DNA from: Lentzea sp. NBRC 102530
GTDB lineage: Bacteria; Actinomycetota; Actinomycetes; Mycobacteriales; Pseudonocardiaceae
Direction: 5' to 3'
Assembly (NCBI RefSeq): GCF_030269365.1
Contig: NZ_BSTF01000003.1
Coordinates: forward strand, 62,001-126,000
DNA: 64,000 bases
In this document: positions 53,484 to 63,487 of the stretch, one piece after another
Layout: every line of letters starts with the position of its first letter
Position numbering within the stretch: the first letter of the stretch is position 1
Translations under genes and position numbers: made by a program
Notes under the pieces: generated by a model
What the model was told of the DNA's origin: nothing
Databases searched by the model: none
What the model saw: only the letters and a program-made list of their open reading frames with translations

Positions 53484-54484
53484 CTCGTCCTGATGCGCGG
53501 GTCGATGAGCGCGTACGAGAGGTCGACCAGCAGGTTGACCACGACGTAGACGCTCGTGGCCATGATGATCAACAACAGCAGCACCGGGTAGTCACGCCGT
53601 TCGAACCCGATGGCGAGCGCCTCACCGACACCGGGGAAGCCGAACACCTTCTCGGTGAGCACGGCACCGGACAGCAACGCACCGGTCTGCAGACCGATCG
53701 TCGTGACGACCGGGAGCATCGCGTTGCGCAGCACGTGCCGGCGGCGGATCACCGGTGCGGTGAGGCCCTTCGACTCGGCGGTGCGCACGAAGTCCTCGTC
53801 GAGCACGTCGAGCACGGCCGCGCGGGTGATCCGGAAGATCACCGCGAACGGGATCGTGGCGAGCGCGATCGACGGCAGGATCAGGTGTTCCAGCGCGTTG
53901 AACGTCGCGTCCCACTCGCCGGTGATGATCCCGTCGAGCGTGAAGAAGCCGGTGACGCGGGTGGCGTCGATGGCGTCCTGACGGCCGCTGGAGGGCAGGC
54001 CGAGCGCGGACGAGGCCACGCCCTTGAGCACGAAGGCCAGGAAGAACACCGGCACCGCGACGCCGATGAGCGAGCCGACGACGCTGAGGTTGTCGAACAC
54101 GCCACCGCGGCGCTTGGCCGCGAGGTATCCGAGCGGAACGCCGACCGCGATCGCGATGAGGATCGCGAAGAAGCTCAGCTCGAGCGTCGCGGGGAACCGC
54201 GTCAGGAAGATGTCGAGCGCCGAGTCACCGGGCTGAACACCGGTGGAGACGCCGAAGTCGCCGGTCGCCGCGCGACCGAGGAACTTGAAGTACTGGAGGA
54301 CGATCGGTTGGTCGAGGCCGAGCTGCTTGGTGAGCTCCGCCGCCTTCTCCGGAGTAGAACGATCTCCCAGGAGGGCCGAGACCGGCCCTCCTGGGAGTAC
54401 GCGCAACCAGGAGAAGAGCAGCAGCGAGAGCACCAGCACCACGCCGACCAGCTGGACCAGCCGTCGAATGGTGTAGCGGAGCAC
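53480..54484 (-). CDS. Peptide ABC transporter permease (DppB/OppB type)
   Basis: A 334-residue permease. The N-terminal helix with the following PGGP motif (LRYTIRRLVQLVGVVLVL; LRVLPGGPVSALLG) and the EAA loop RTAESKGLTAPVIRRRHVLRN are typical of DppB. A six-helix topology with a large loop (residues 150-190) agrees. It starts 43 bp after the substrate-binding protein gene and is coupled to DppC. Confidence 0.93.
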   Translation of the reverse strand: MLRYTIRRLVQLVGVVLVLSLLLFSWLRVLPGGPVSALLGDRSTPEKAAELTKQLGLDQPIVLQYFKFLGRAATGDFGVSTGVQPGDSALDIFLTRFPATLELSFFAILIAIAVGVPLGYLAAKRRGGVFDNLSVVGSLIGVAVPVFFLAFVLKGVASSALGLPSSGRQDAIDATRVTGFFTLDGIITGEWDATFNALEHLILPSIALATIPFAVIFRITRAAVLDVLDEDFVRTAESKGLTAPVIRRRHVLRNAMLPVVTTIGLQTGALLSGAVLTEKVFGFPGVGEALAIGFERRDYPVLLLLIIMATSVYVVVNLLVDLSYALIDPRIRTR

Positions 54485-54527
54485 TTGAGCTACCCCGTTG
54501 TTCTCTTGTGGTGGGAGCTGGTTCGAC

Positions 54528-56207
54528 TCAGCCCTTGGAGACGGGGCCGAACTTCTCGTCGGTCAACGGGCTGGGCACGAGACCCTTGACGTCGGACTTG
54601 AGCACCAACGCGGGCGGGGAGTGCGAGATCGGGATCGCCGGAAGGTCCTCTTCCATGATCTTCTTGTTGATCTCTTCGTACATCTTGGTGCGGTTGGCCT
54701 CGTTCGGCTCGGAGTTGGCCTTGGCCAGGTCCGCGGCGAGCGTGGCGCCCCACGGCGACACACCGGTGTTGAAGCGGTTGTCGGTGCGGCCGAAGAACGT
54801 GCCGACCCAGTTGTGCGCCGTGCCGTTGTCGCCGGTCCAGCCGAGCAGGAACAGGTCCGGGATACCGCCGTCGACGTCGGTCAGGTAGCCACCGTTCCAC
54901 GGCTTGGTGACGACGTCGATCTTGATGCCGGCGGCCTGCAGGTCACCGGAGATGGCGCCGAACAGGTCCTTCGGGGACGGCATGTACGGACGCGTGACCT
55001 CGGACGGCCAGTAGAACTTCAGCGTCAGGTCGGTGGCACCGGCCTCGGCCAGCAGCGACTTGGCCTTGTTGACGTCGTAGCCGACGGCCTTCAGGTCCTT
55101 GTTGTAGCCGTTGACGGTGTCCGGCATGAACTGCGTCGCGACCTTGGCGCCCTCGGGCAGCTGCGACTTGACGAGCTGCTCGCGGTTGATCGCGTACTGC
55201 AGCGCCTGGCGGACCTTGAGGTCGGCGAGCTTCGGGTTGTTCTTCTGGTTGATGCCCAGGTAGAACACGTTGAACGCCGGGCGGATCGCCACGTTGAAGC
55301 CGTCGGTCTTCAGACCGGCCCAGTCCGCCGCGTTCGGCAGGTCGTAGCCGTCGATGTCGCCGGCCTTGAGCGCCTGCTTGCGGGCGGTCTCGTCCGGGAT
55401 GATCTTGAAGACGATCTTGTCCAGCTTGGCCTTGTTGCCGTGGTAGCCGTCGTTCTTGACGAGCTCCACGGTGTTGTTGGCCTTGTCGTACTTGCTGAAC
55501 TTGAACGGGCCCGTGCCGGTCGGGTGCTCGTTCGCGTACGCCGGGAAGGTGAACGCGTCACCGGCGGCCTGGACGTTGTCCGCGTCGTACTTCTGCAGCG
55601 CCGTCGGGCTGGAGATCGAGAACGACGTGAAGCCGAGGACCGACGGGAACTGCGAGGTGACCTCGTTCAGCTCGACCACGGCGGTCTTGGCGTCCTTGGC
55701 CGTGCAGGACTTGAACAGGGAGGGCTTGTCCGGCGTGCTCGCGAAGCCGCCGAAGTTGTCCAGCCAGTACTGGGAGACGGCGTCGGACGTGCCGGCGCCC
55801 TTCTGGTTGTACCAGCGGTTGAAGTTGAAGCACACGGCCTCAGCGTTGAACTCCGTGTCGTCGTGGAACTTCACGCCCTCCTTGAGGGTGAACGTCCACG
55901 TCTTGCCGTCCGCGGAGGGCTCGTACTTCGTGGCGAGCGCGGGCTCGACCTCGGCGGTACCCGGCTTGAAGCCGACCAGGCCCTCGAACATCTGGCGTGA
56001 GACCCGGAAGGTCTCGCCGTCAGTCGCGTAGAACGGGTCGAAGAGCTTCGGCGCGCCGGCGGCGCCGAAAGTCAGCGTGCCGCCTTCCTTGCCGCCGCCG
56101 CCAGAGTCGCGCTGGGATTGCGCGCAACCGGACAGGGCGAGCGCGCTGACGCTGAGGAAGCCGATCGCGGCAACCCAACGGCGGCGAGCCGTTACTGAGT
56201 GGACCAT
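54528..56207 (-). CDS. Peptide ABC transporter substrate-binding lipoprotein (SBP family 5)
   Basis: ATG 56207, after AGGGG, gives 559 residues; upstream in-frame starts add a non-signal-like sequence. The signal peptide ends in the lipobox ALSGC (LSVSALALSGC-AQSQRD), so Cys is lipidated. A glycine-rich linker leads to the SBP_bac_5 fold: TLTFGAAGAPKLFDPFYATD, DGKTWTFTLKEGVKFHDD and NRFNTGVSPWGATLAADL. It binds di- or oligopeptides outside the cell for the four downstream transporter genes. The first gene of the operon. Confidence 0.93.
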   Translation of the reverse strand: MVHSVTARRRWVAAIGFLSVSALALSGCAQSQRDSGGGGKEGGTLTFGAAGAPKLFDPFYATDGETFRVSRQMFEGLVGFKPGTAEVEPALATKYEPSADGKTWTFTLKEGVKFHDDTEFNAEAVCFNFNRWYNQKGAGTSDAVSQYWLDNFGGFASTPDKPSLFKSCTAKDAKTAVVELNEVTSQFPSVLGFTSFSISSPTALQKYDADNVQAAGDAFTFPAYANEHPTGTGPFKFSKYDKANNTVELVKNDGYHGNKAKLDKIVFKIIPDETARKQALKAGDIDGYDLPNAADWAGLKTDGFNVAIRPAFNVFYLGINQKNNPKLADLKVRQALQYAINREQLVKSQLPEGAKVATQFMPDTVNGYNKDLKAVGYDVNKAKSLLAEAGATDLTLKFYWPSEVTRPYMPSPKDLFGAISGDLQAAGIKIDVVTKPWNGGYLTDVDGGIPDLFLLGWTGDNGTAHNWVGTFFGRTDNRFNTGVSPWGATLAADLAKANSEPNEANRTKMYEEINKKIMEEDLPAIPISHSPPALVLKSDVKGLVPSPLTDEKFGPVSKG

Positions 56208-56423
56208 CAAACACCCCTTGGACAATCCGCACATCTCACGGTGTGGTCGCCGACCATAACCGTTGTTCATACCCCCTCCGGGGTTACTCAGGTCACGATC
56301 CGGCCACTAGACCAGGCATTCTGATACGTCCGGCGCACGGCCGCTGACCCAACGTGAGCACGGCAGATGCGTCGGACGCTCTCCTAGGCTGTAGAAACAA
56401 CAACGACACGCGGAGGAGGTCGC

Positions 56424-59400
56424 ATGAGCAGATCGGTCGAGTTCCGCGTGCTCGGCCCCCTCCAAGTACTCCTCGACGGTGAACCGCTGCTGGTCAGAGC
56501 CGGTCGGCAGCGTGCGTTGCTGGTGTCACTGCTGCTGCGCGCGGGCACGTCCGTGTCCGTGGACGAGCTCGCCGGCAACGTGTGGGGAGTAGACCCTCCC
56601 GCGCGAGCGCGCGCGACCCTCCAGACGTATGTGATGCGTCTCAGACAACTGCTCGGGCCGTCTGTTCCGATCAAGACCGTCCCCGACGGCTACCTGATCG
56701 ACATCGACGAGAAACACATCGACCTGCTGCGCTTCGAGCCGTTGATCGAGCAGGGCGAACAGGCCCGCGCCGCCGGGAACCTCCAGGCCGCGTCGGCCGC
56801 GTTCGCCGCCGCGCTCGCCCTGTGGCGCGGTCCGGCCCTGGTCGACGTGCCGTCGGAGGTCCTGCACCGCGACGAGGTGCCGCGGCTCGACGAACGCCGC
56901 CTGCACGTGCTGGAACGCCGGGTCGAGGTCGACCTGGAACTCGGCCGGCACGGCGAGCTCGTCGCCGAGCTGTCCCGCCTGACCAGCGAACACCCGCTGC
57001 GCGAACGGTTCTGGGCGCAGCTGATGGTCGCGCTGTACCGCTCGGGACGGCAGAGCGAGGCGCTGGCCGCCTACCAGCGCGTGTCCCGGCTGCTCGGCGA
57101 CCAGCTGGGCATCGACCCCGGCGACGAGCTGCGGCGCGTGCACGGCCAGGTGCTGTCCGGGTCGATCGGCTCGGTCGCGGCCTCCTCGGGTGCGCCGGTG
57201 GTGGCCGCGAAGCCGGAACGGGTCGTGCCGTCGCAGCTCCCGGCCGACATCCCCGACTTCGTGGGCCGCGACGAGGCCGTGTCGCTGATCGTGGCGCTGC
57301 TGCGGACCGCTCAGGGCGTTCCGGTCGTGACGCTGGCCGGGCCTCCGGGGGTCGGGAAGACGGCACTGGCCGTGCACGCTGCGCACCGGATGCGCGCGGA
57401 CTTCCCGGACGGCCAGCTGTACGTCAACCTGCGCGGATACGCGCCGGGGCCGCCGTTGAGCGCCGTGGACGTGCTGCCGCGCTTCCTGCGTGCGCTGGGC
57501 ACCGAACCGGACCAGGTGCCTCTGGACCAGGACGAGCAGGAGGCGATGTTCCGGTCCACGCTGACCGGCCAGCGCGTGCTGTTGTTGCTGGACAACGCTT
57601 CCTCGGCCGAGCAGATCAGGCCGTTGCTGCCGGGCTCGCCGGGGTGCGCGGTGCTCGTGACGTCCCGCGACACGCTGCGGGGTCTCGCCGTGTCGCACGC
57701 GGCGTCGAACGTGCGGCTCGACGTCCTCGACTGGCACGAGACGAAGTCGTTGCTCGCGGGCATCCTCGGTGCCGACGAGGTGGCGTCCCAAGAGGACGCG
57801 GCGGCCGAGCTGGCGTCGTTGTGCGCGCACCTGCCATTGGCTTTGCGTATCGCGGCCGCGAACCTCGTGTCGCGGCCGGAGCTGTCCATCGCGGACTACG
57901 TGGAGGAGCTGAGGGCGGGCAACCGGCTCGCGGCCTTGGCCGTCGAGGGCGACGAGCGGGTCGCGGTGCACGCGGCGTTCGACCTGTCCTACACGGCCTT
58001 GAAGCCCGAGCTCGCGCAGATGTTCCGGTTCCTGTCGCTGGTTCCCGGCACGGACTTCACGCCCGAGATGGCCGCCGCGTTGTCGGGACTGACCACACAG
58101 GACGCTCGCCGTCGTCTCGACCGCCTGGCCACCGCGAACCTGATCTCGAACCACGCGCCGTCGCGCTACCAGTTCCACGACCTGCTGCGGGACTACGCGG
58201 CCGAGCGCCTGGCGTTCGAGGAGGGCCGCGTCGACTCGCGGCTCGCGCTGCGGCGGTTGCAGGACTGGGCGGTCCGCTCGGTCGACAACGCCACCGCCGC
58301 GATGAAGTCGACGCTGTTCCGCTTCCCGCGCCCGGCGCCTCTGGACGGCGTGGTGCCGCGGACGTTCAGCACCTCCACCGAGGCCCTGTCCTGGCTCGAC
58401 GTCGAGCGCGCGAACCTGGTGGCGCTGGTCACGCACGCCGTCGAACGCGATCCCGAGAACTCGCCGTGGCAGCTGGCCGACGCGCTGCGCGGCTACTTCT
58501 ACACCCAGGGTCTGACGGCGGAGTGGCGCGAGACGGCCAAGGCAGGCCTCGTGGGCGCCCGCGCGCCGCGCGACGAACTCGGCCAGCTCGCGATGCTGTC
58601 GTCCCTGGGCACGCTGTACTGGGTGACCGGGCAGCACCGCACCGCGCTCGGCTACTACCAGCAGGCCATCGCGTTGCAGGAACACATCGCGCTGCCCGAG
58701 GCCGAGGCCGCCGTGCTGTCGAACGCCGGCAGCGTCCTCATCGATCTCGGCGAACTCGAACACGCGGCCGACCACCTGGAACGCGCGCTGGTGATCGCCC
58801 GCCAGATGGGCGCGTTGCAGGTGCTCGCCAACGCGTTGTTCAACCTCGGCGGCGTCTACATGCAGCTGGGCCACCTCGCGCGCGCCGCCGCGACGTTCGA
58901 GGAAGCCCTGGAAGTCGGCACGCGCATCGACTCGTGGATCACCCAGGCGAACTCCATGCGCGCGTTGGGCGAGGTCTACGCGTACCGCGGCGAACCCGAA
59001 CTCGGCGCGTCGTACTTCGTGCGCGCGAGCGACCTCTACGAACGCGCGGCGGCCCGGAACTTCGGCCACACCCAGCACGAGGGCATGGCCATCACGTTGA
59101 TCATGCGCGGCCGGTTCGAGGAGGCGGCCGTCGAGGCGGCCGCGGCGATGCGGATCGCGCAGGACCTGGAGAACGTGAAGAGCGTCTGCGACGCCCGGAA
59201 CCTGCTCGGTCGCGCGCTGGAAGGCGCCGGCCGGTACTCGGAGGCCGCTGAGCAGCACTCCGCCGCGTTGGCGATCGCGGTGGAGACCAGTTACTCGTGG
59301 GGCGTCTGCTCGGCTCGCCGCGGGCTGGCTTCCGCTTACCGGGCTGCGGGTCGGTACGAAGACGCGTTGGCGATGGCCAGTTCGGCGCTGGTCGAGGCGG

Positions 59401-59702
59401 GGCGGTCGCAGTTCCGGCAGGCCGAGATGGAGGTGCTGCTCGTGCTCGGGCGCACGCACCTCGACACCTCAGACTTCGCTGGTGCCCTGGAATGCGCCTT
59501 GCGGGCCGTTGCCGTCAGTTCGGACTCCGGCAACCGGTGGGTGCTGGGGCGCGCGGTGCAGCTCGCCGGGGACGCGTCGTTTGCGTTGGGAGACTTGGCT
59601 TCCGCTCGTGCGCACTGGGCTTCGGCGTTGGACGTGTTCGTCGCCATCGGGACGCCCGAGGCTTCGGTCGTGCGCGCTCAGCTGCTCGACGTGACGACGT
59701 AG
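56424..59702 (+). CDS. AfsR/SARP-type regulator: winged helix, BTAD, NB-ARC, TPR
   Basis: A 1092-residue protein. Residues 1-95 form an OmpR-like winged helix (VEFRVLGPLQVLLDGEPLLV; RATLQTYVMRLRQLLG), 100-245 the bacterial transcriptional activation domain (DLLRFEPLIEQGEQARAAGN; AQLMVALYRSGRQSEALAAY), about 270-560 an NB-ARC ATPase with P-loop LAGPPGVGKTALAVHAA and Walker B RVLLLLDNASS, and the rest TPR repeats (LYWVTGQHRTALGYYQQAI; LFNLGGVYMQLGHLARAA). Such proteins activate secondary metabolism or stress genes. No biosynthetic cluster is adjacent; the nearest target could be the divergent peptide transporter operon. Confidence 0.93.
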   Translation: MSRSVEFRVLGPLQVLLDGEPLLVRAGRQRALLVSLLLRAGTSVSVDELAGNVWGVDPPARARATLQTYVMRLRQLLGPSVPIKTVPDGYLIDIDEKHIDLLRFEPLIEQGEQARAAGNLQAASAAFAAALALWRGPALVDVPSEVLHRDEVPRLDERRLHVLERRVEVDLELGRHGELVAELSRLTSEHPLRERFWAQLMVALYRSGRQSEALAAYQRVSRLLGDQLGIDPGDELRRVHGQVLSGSIGSVAASSGAPVVAAKPERVVPSQLPADIPDFVGRDEAVSLIVALLRTAQGVPVVTLAGPPGVGKTALAVHAAHRMRADFPDGQLYVNLRGYAPGPPLSAVDVLPRFLRALGTEPDQVPLDQDEQEAMFRSTLTGQRVLLLLDNASSAEQIRPLLPGSPGCAVLVTSRDTLRGLAVSHAASNVRLDVLDWHETKSLLAGILGADEVASQEDAAAELASLCAHLPLALRIAAANLVSRPELSIADYVEELRAGNRLAALAVEGDERVAVHAAFDLSYTALKPELAQMFRFLSLVPGTDFTPEMAAALSGLTTQDARRRLDRLATANLISNHAPSRYQFHDLLRDYAAERLAFEEGRVDSRLALRRLQDWAVRSVDNATAAMKSTLFRFPRPAPLDGVVPRTFSTSTEALSWLDVERANLVALVTHAVERDPENSPWQLADALRGYFYTQGLTAEWRETAKAGLVGARAPRDELGQLAMLSSLGTLYWVTGQHRTALGYYQQAIALQEHIALPEAEAAVLSNAGSVLIDLGELEHAADHLERALVIARQMGALQVLANALFNLGGVYMQLGHLARAAATFEEALEVGTRIDSWITQANSMRALGEVYAYRGEPELGASYFVRASDLYERAAARNFGHTQHEGMAITLIMRGRFEEAAVEAAAAMRIAQDLENVKSVCDARNLLGRALEGAGRYSEAAEQHSAALAIAVETSYSWGVCSARRGLASAYRAAGRYEDALAMASSALVEAGRSQFRQAEMEVLLVLGRTHLDTSDFAGALECALRAVAVSSDSGNRWVLGRAVQLAGDASFALGDLASARAHWASALDVFVAIGTPEASVVRAQLLDVTT

Positions 59703-60154
59703 TCGGCTCGCTGCCGGGTCTCGTCCACGGCGAACCAGCCTCTTTCGTACTGCTGCCAACGGATGAAGTGCTGCCGTTGGTGTTCGCCGTCTCTTTTGAC
59801 GGCTCTTTCCAGCCTGGCTCGTTCGTCCTCGTGGTCGACGAAGATGGTCAGGCTCGTCCTGGTGTTCGCTTTCCTTGCACTGGAGAAGCCTTCCAGGATG
59901 ATCGTCCTTTGTGGAGTGATCCGGACCTCGTCGCCCGCTTCGACACACGGAAAGCCTTGGGACCAGTCGGTTTTCCGGTAGGTCGCCGATTGGTTGCGCT
60001 CGATCTGGTCGAGTGCTTCCTGCAGGCGGCGCCACCACTTCGTCGTGGGGTCGTCCCAGGTGGCGAAGTGGTCGGTGCTGATGAGCTGAGCGTCGAGTTG
60101 GGCGGCGAGGTGCCGCGCGAACGTCGACTTGCCGGCACCGGACGGGCCGTCCAC
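59678..60154 (-). CDS. P-loop nucleoside kinase-like protein (uridine-kinase-like)
   Basis: The P-loop VDGPSGAGKSTFARHL, LISTDHFATWDDP and TIILEGFSSARKAN fit small uridine-kinase-like enzymes. The first usable in-frame start is GTG 60154, placing the P-loop at the very N-terminus. Protein-like sequence ([19 protein letters not shown]) continues about 20 codons upstream to around 60217 without any ATG, GTG or TTG, so a non-standard start or a small frameshift is possible. A GTG in the neighbouring frame at about 60222 is one base out of phase. The gene overlaps the AfsR-type gene by 25 bp. Confidence 0.65.
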   Translation of the reverse strand: MDGPSGAGKSTFARHLAAQLDAQLISTDHFATWDDPTTKWWRRLQEALDQIERNQSATYRKTDWSQGFPCVEAGDEVRITPQRTIILEGFSSARKANTRTSLTIFVDHEDERARLERAVKRDGEHQRQHFIRWQQYERGWFAVDETRQRADYVVTSSS

Positions 60155-60195
60155 CGCGACCAGGCGGGTCTCGCCCAGCCGCGGTGCGGCCTTCG

Positions 60196-60804
60196 CTACA
60201 TGCTCCGGCGACCAGATAGCGCACGCCCGAGCGTCAGTTCGTCGGCGAACTCGAGGTCGCCGCCCATCGGCAGCCCGCTCGCGAGCCGCGTGACCGTGAG
60301 CCCCGGGAAGTCCCGGAGCATCCGGACGAGGTAGGTGGCCGTCGCCTCGCCCTCGGTGTTCGGGTCCGTGGCGATGATGACCTCGGAGATGTCGACACCG
60401 TTCGTCGCCGTCCCGATGCGGTTCAGCAGCTGCCGGATCCTGAGCTGGTCGGGCCCGACGCCGCTGAGCGGGTCGAGCGCGCCACCCAGGACGTGGTAGC
60501 GCCCCTTGAACTCCCTGGTGCGCTCGATCGCCTGCACGTCCTTCGGCTCCTCGACCACGCAGACCAGACTCAGGTCGCGCTTCGGGTCCCGGCAGATGCG
60601 GCAGGTCGTCTCCGCGGACACGTTGCCGCAGACGTCGCAGAACACGACGCCTTCCTTGACCTTCTGCAGTGCGTTCTGGAGCCGCTCGATGTCGGCGGCC
60701 TCCGTTGCCAGCAGGTGGAAGGCGATGCGCTGGGCGCTCTTCGGGCCCACGCCGGGCAACCGGCCCAGCTCGTCGATCAGGTCCTGTACCGGGCCCTCGT
60801 ACAT
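60196..60804 (-). CDS. recR: Recombination mediator protein RecR
   Basis: A 202-residue protein of standard length with the helix-hairpin-helix [20 protein letters not shown], four-cysteine zinc finger [16 protein letters not shown] and Toprim domain ([34 protein letters not shown]). With RecF/RecO it loads RecA at gaps. It follows ybaB and dnaX in the classical dnaX-ybaB-recR order. Confidence 0.97.
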   Translation of the reverse strand: MYEGPVQDLIDELGRLPGVGPKSAQRIAFHLLATEAADIERLQNALQKVKEGVVFCDVCGNVSAETTCRICRDPKRDLSLVCVVEEPKDVQAIERTREFKGRYHVLGGALDPLSGVGPDQLRIRQLLNRIGTATNGVDISEVIIATDPNTEGEATATYLVRMLRDFPGLTVTRLASGLPMGGDLEFADELTLGRALSGRRSM

Positions 60805-60824
60805 CTCGTTGGCCTCTCAGCCTC

Positions 60825-61148
60825 TCAGCCGAGCAGTCCGCCGAGACCACCCTGGGCCAGCGGACCGAGCTTCTGCTCAACCAGCTGCTGCGCCTTGGTG
60901 TTGGCGTCCCGGATGGCGGCGATCACCAGGTCCTGGAGGGTTTCGACGTCCTCCGGGTCCACGATCTTGGGGTCGATGGTGATGTCCACCAGCTCGCCGC
61001 CGCCGGTGACCGTCGCGGTGACCAGGCCGTTGCCCGCGTTGCCGGAGATCTGCGTTTCGGCCAGCTGCTGCTGGGCTTCCGCCATCTGCTGCTGCATGGA
61101 CTGGGCCTGCTGGAGAAGGGCCTGCATGTCGAACTGACCGGGTTGCAC
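60825..61148 (-). CDS. YbaB/EbfC nucleoid-associated protein
   Basis: A 107-residue protein from GTG 61148: [20 protein letters not shown] helix, then [20 protein letters not shown] and the C-terminal helix [21 protein letters not shown], the YbaB/EbfC fold. It forms a tweezer-like dimer that binds DNA. It stands between dnaX and recR, with 134 bp to dnaX in which I see nothing further and 20 bp to recR. Confidence 0.95.
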   Translation of the reverse strand: MQPGQFDMQALLQQAQSMQQQMAEAQQQLAETQISGNAGNGLVTATVTGGGELVDITIDPKIVDPEDVETLQDLVIAAIRDANTKAQQLVEQKLGPLAQGGLGGLLG

Positions 61149-61282
61149 CGCTGGTCCTCTCGGGGTTCGGGCTTGGATTGTGTCCAGCGTACGGGCTTGA
61201 GGGCGTGGCGCTGTGGCGGTGGCCGGGTTGGCCGGCGCGTTCCTGTTTCACGCGCGGGCTCCGCTCCGGACCCGCCGGTCGG

Positions 61283-63343
61283 CTACGCCTTCTTCAGCGG
61301 GCGGGCTCCCAGTTCGTCTTCCAGGAGTTTCAGCATCGCTGTCTCCGGGTCGTTCGCCTGGGCCGCCGGGACGGCGTCCGGGTCTGCCGGGCGCGCGGCC
61401 TCCGCCAGCATCGCCTCCTCGTCGTCGGGCTCCGGCGGGAGGGGGTCGTCGGGCTCTGGCGGCTCCGGCGGGGGTGGGACGTCGTCCGCCGGTGGGCGCG
61501 GGGCTTGCGGCTGGTGCGGTTCCGGCTGCGGGCGGGCCGGTTGGTTGGCCTGGCTCGGGCGGGTCGGGGCCGGGCGGGCCGCCTTGGGCGGGGTCGTCGC
61601 CTGCGGCGTGGCGCCTGGGGTGCCGTGGGTGCAGCGGACCTGCCAGGTGCCGCCCAGGACCGAGGACAACGCCGTGGCGATCGCTTCTGTGTTGCGGGAC
61701 TCCGCCAGGCGGCGGGCCAGCGGGGCCGAGGTGTGGGTGATCGTGACGACGTTGCCGTCCACCTCGCTGACCATCGCGTTCGTCAGCATCGCCTCGGTGC
61801 TGCGGCTGGTCGCGCGGACCGCTGCCAGCAGTTCCGACCAGATCCGGCGGACCGCTGTCGCGTCCATCGCCGTGGTGGTGGCTGCTGCGGGCGCCGCTGC
61901 CGCAGGGGCGGCCACTGGCTGTGGCGCGGCGGCCGGCGTCGGGGCGGCTGCTGGTGCCGGCGTGGCCTGGGGCTGCGCGGCCGGAGCCGGGGCTGCCGCC
62001 TGCGGTGCAGGCCTTGCCGGTGCCGGTGCCGGGGCTGCGGCTGCGGCCGGCGCGGTGGGCTGCGGCTGTGCCGGGGCTGCGGCCGGAGCCGGTTCCGCCG
62101 GCTGTTGGGAGCGGCGGGTGAAGACCGGGGCGCCTGCCGGTAGCGCGGCGGCCGGGGCGTCGCCGCCTGCCGCTGCGATGGTGGCCGGGGGGCGCCGTTC
62201 CAGCTGTTCGAGGCGTTGGAGCAGGGCTGCTTCCGACTGGCTCACGGACGGGAGCAGCATTCGGGAGACGAGGAGTTCCAGGAGCAGGCGGGGGGCGGTG
62301 GCTCCGCGCATGTCGACCAGGCCCTGGTGGACGATTTCGGCGTAGCGGGTGAGGGCCGCCGGGCCGATTCGTTCTGCCTGGGCCGACATGGTGGCCAGCT
62401 CGTCCTCCGGAGCGCTGACCAGGTTGCGGTCCGCCGCGTCCGGGACCGCGCAGAGCAGGACCAGGTCGCGGAGGCGGTCGAGCAGGTCCGAGGCGAAGCG
62501 GCGGGGGTCGTGGCCCGCGTCGACCAGGCGGTCGATGGTGCCGAAGACCGAGGCTCCGTCGCCCGCGGCGAGGCCGTCGACCACGTCGTTGATCAGGGCA
62601 GAGTCGGTCACGCCGAGCAGGGTGATGGCCCGCTCGTACTTCACGCCGTCCGGGCCCGCGCCGGAGAGGAGCTGGTCCATGACGGACTGGGTGTCGCGGG
62701 CCGAGCCGCCGCCCGCGCGGATCACCAGCGGGAAGACGGACGGTTCGACGGCCACGCCCTCCGCGGCGCAGTTGCGTTCCAGCAGGGTGCGCATGACGCC
62801 GGGCGGGATCAGGCGGAACGGGTAGTGGTGCGTGCGGGAGCGGATGGTCGGGAGGACCTTGTCCGGTTCCGTGGTGGCGAAGATGAAGATCAGGTGGTCC
62901 GGCGGCTCTTCCACGATCTTCAGCAGGGCGTTGAAGCCCTGCGTGGTGACCATGTGCGCCTCGTCGATGATGAAGACGCGGTACTTGGACTCGGCCGGGG
63001 CGTAGAAGGCCTTGTCGCGGAGTTCGCGCGCGTCTTCGACACCACCGTGCGAGGCGGCGTCGAGCTCGACCACGTCGACGCTGCCCGTGCCGTTGGGAGC
63101 GAGGCCGATGCAGCTGTTGCACTCGCCGCACGGGTCGGGCGTGGGGCCCTTCACGCAGTTCAGCGAGCGGGCGAGGATGCGGGCCGACGACGTCTTGCCG
63201 CAGCCTCGCGGGCCGCTGAAGAGGTACGCGTGGTTCACCCGGCCCGCCGCCAGCGCGGTGCGCAGCGGGTCGGTCACGTGCTCCTGGCCAACGACCTCGG
63301 AGAACGTGGCCGGGCGGTACTTGCGATACAGAGCGAGGGCCAC
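61283..63343 (-). CDS. dnaX: DNA polymerase III subunit gamma/tau
   Basis: GTG 63343 (MALALYRKYRPATFSEVVGQ) is the family start; the frame extends upstream but without homology. The 686-residue protein has an AAA+ clamp-loader core: Walker A GPRGCGKTSSARILAR, zinc ligands in CGECNSC, Walker B VFIIDEAHM and sensor FATTEPDKVLPTI. After residue 370 comes a very Ala/Pro-rich linker, then the tau C-terminal part that contacts the polymerase (IWSELLAAVRATSRSTEAML), and an acidic Pro-rich tail. It loads the beta clamp at replication forks. Confidence 0.96.
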   Translation of the reverse strand: MALALYRKYRPATFSEVVGQEHVTDPLRTALAAGRVNHAYLFSGPRGCGKTSSARILARSLNCVKGPTPDPCGECNSCIGLAPNGTGSVDVVELDAASHGGVEDARELRDKAFYAPAESKYRVFIIDEAHMVTTQGFNALLKIVEEPPDHLIFIFATTEPDKVLPTIRSRTHHYPFRLIPPGVMRTLLERNCAAEGVAVEPSVFPLVIRAGGGSARDTQSVMDQLLSGAGPDGVKYERAITLLGVTDSALINDVVDGLAAGDGASVFGTIDRLVDAGHDPRRFASDLLDRLRDLVLLCAVPDAADRNLVSAPEDELATMSAQAERIGPAALTRYAEIVHQGLVDMRGATAPRLLLELLVSRMLLPSVSQSEAALLQRLEQLERRPPATIAAAGGDAPAAALPAGAPVFTRRSQQPAEPAPAAAPAQPQPTAPAAAAAPAPAPARPAPQAAAPAPAAQPQATPAPAAAPTPAAAPQPVAAPAAAAPAAATTTAMDATAVRRIWSELLAAVRATSRSTEAMLTNAMVSEVDGNVVTITHTSAPLARRLAESRNTEAIATALSSVLGGTWQVRCTHGTPGATPQATTPPKAARPAPTRPSQANQPARPQPEPHQPQAPRPPADDVPPPPEPPEPDDPLPPEPDDEEAMLAEAARPADPDAVPAAQANDPETAMLKLLEDELGARPLKKA

Positions 63344-63380
63344 GCCCGGAACAGTACCGGTGGGCACCGACACAAAAAGG

Positions 63381-63466
63381 GGACCCCGTGCACCCACCAG
63401 AGCCCGCTTATCCTTGCTGCCTTCCGGCCCTGGGGAGGTTCGCGAGATGTGTGCCGCACGAGGTCC
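63381..63466 (-). ncRNA. ffs: Signal recognition particle RNA (small bacterial 4.5S type)
   Basis: The minus strand between dnaX and the next gene folds into one rod: GGACC at the 5' end pairs with GGGGTCC at the 3' end, and the apical domain shows the invariant Ffh-binding pattern CCAGGGCCGGAAGGCAGCA followed by AAGGATAAGC with the GGAA tetraloop. A CCTTTTT tract follows as terminator. Location next to dnaX is usual in actinobacteria. Confidence 0.92.
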
Positions 63467-63487
63467 GACGCAAGTGTAGCGAACGAT

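Noticed and set aside
61283-63343. Programmed frameshift in dnaX giving a separate gamma subunit
   Set aside because: No A-rich slippery sequence followed by a stem was seen in the Ala/Pro-rich linker; there is no support from sequence.
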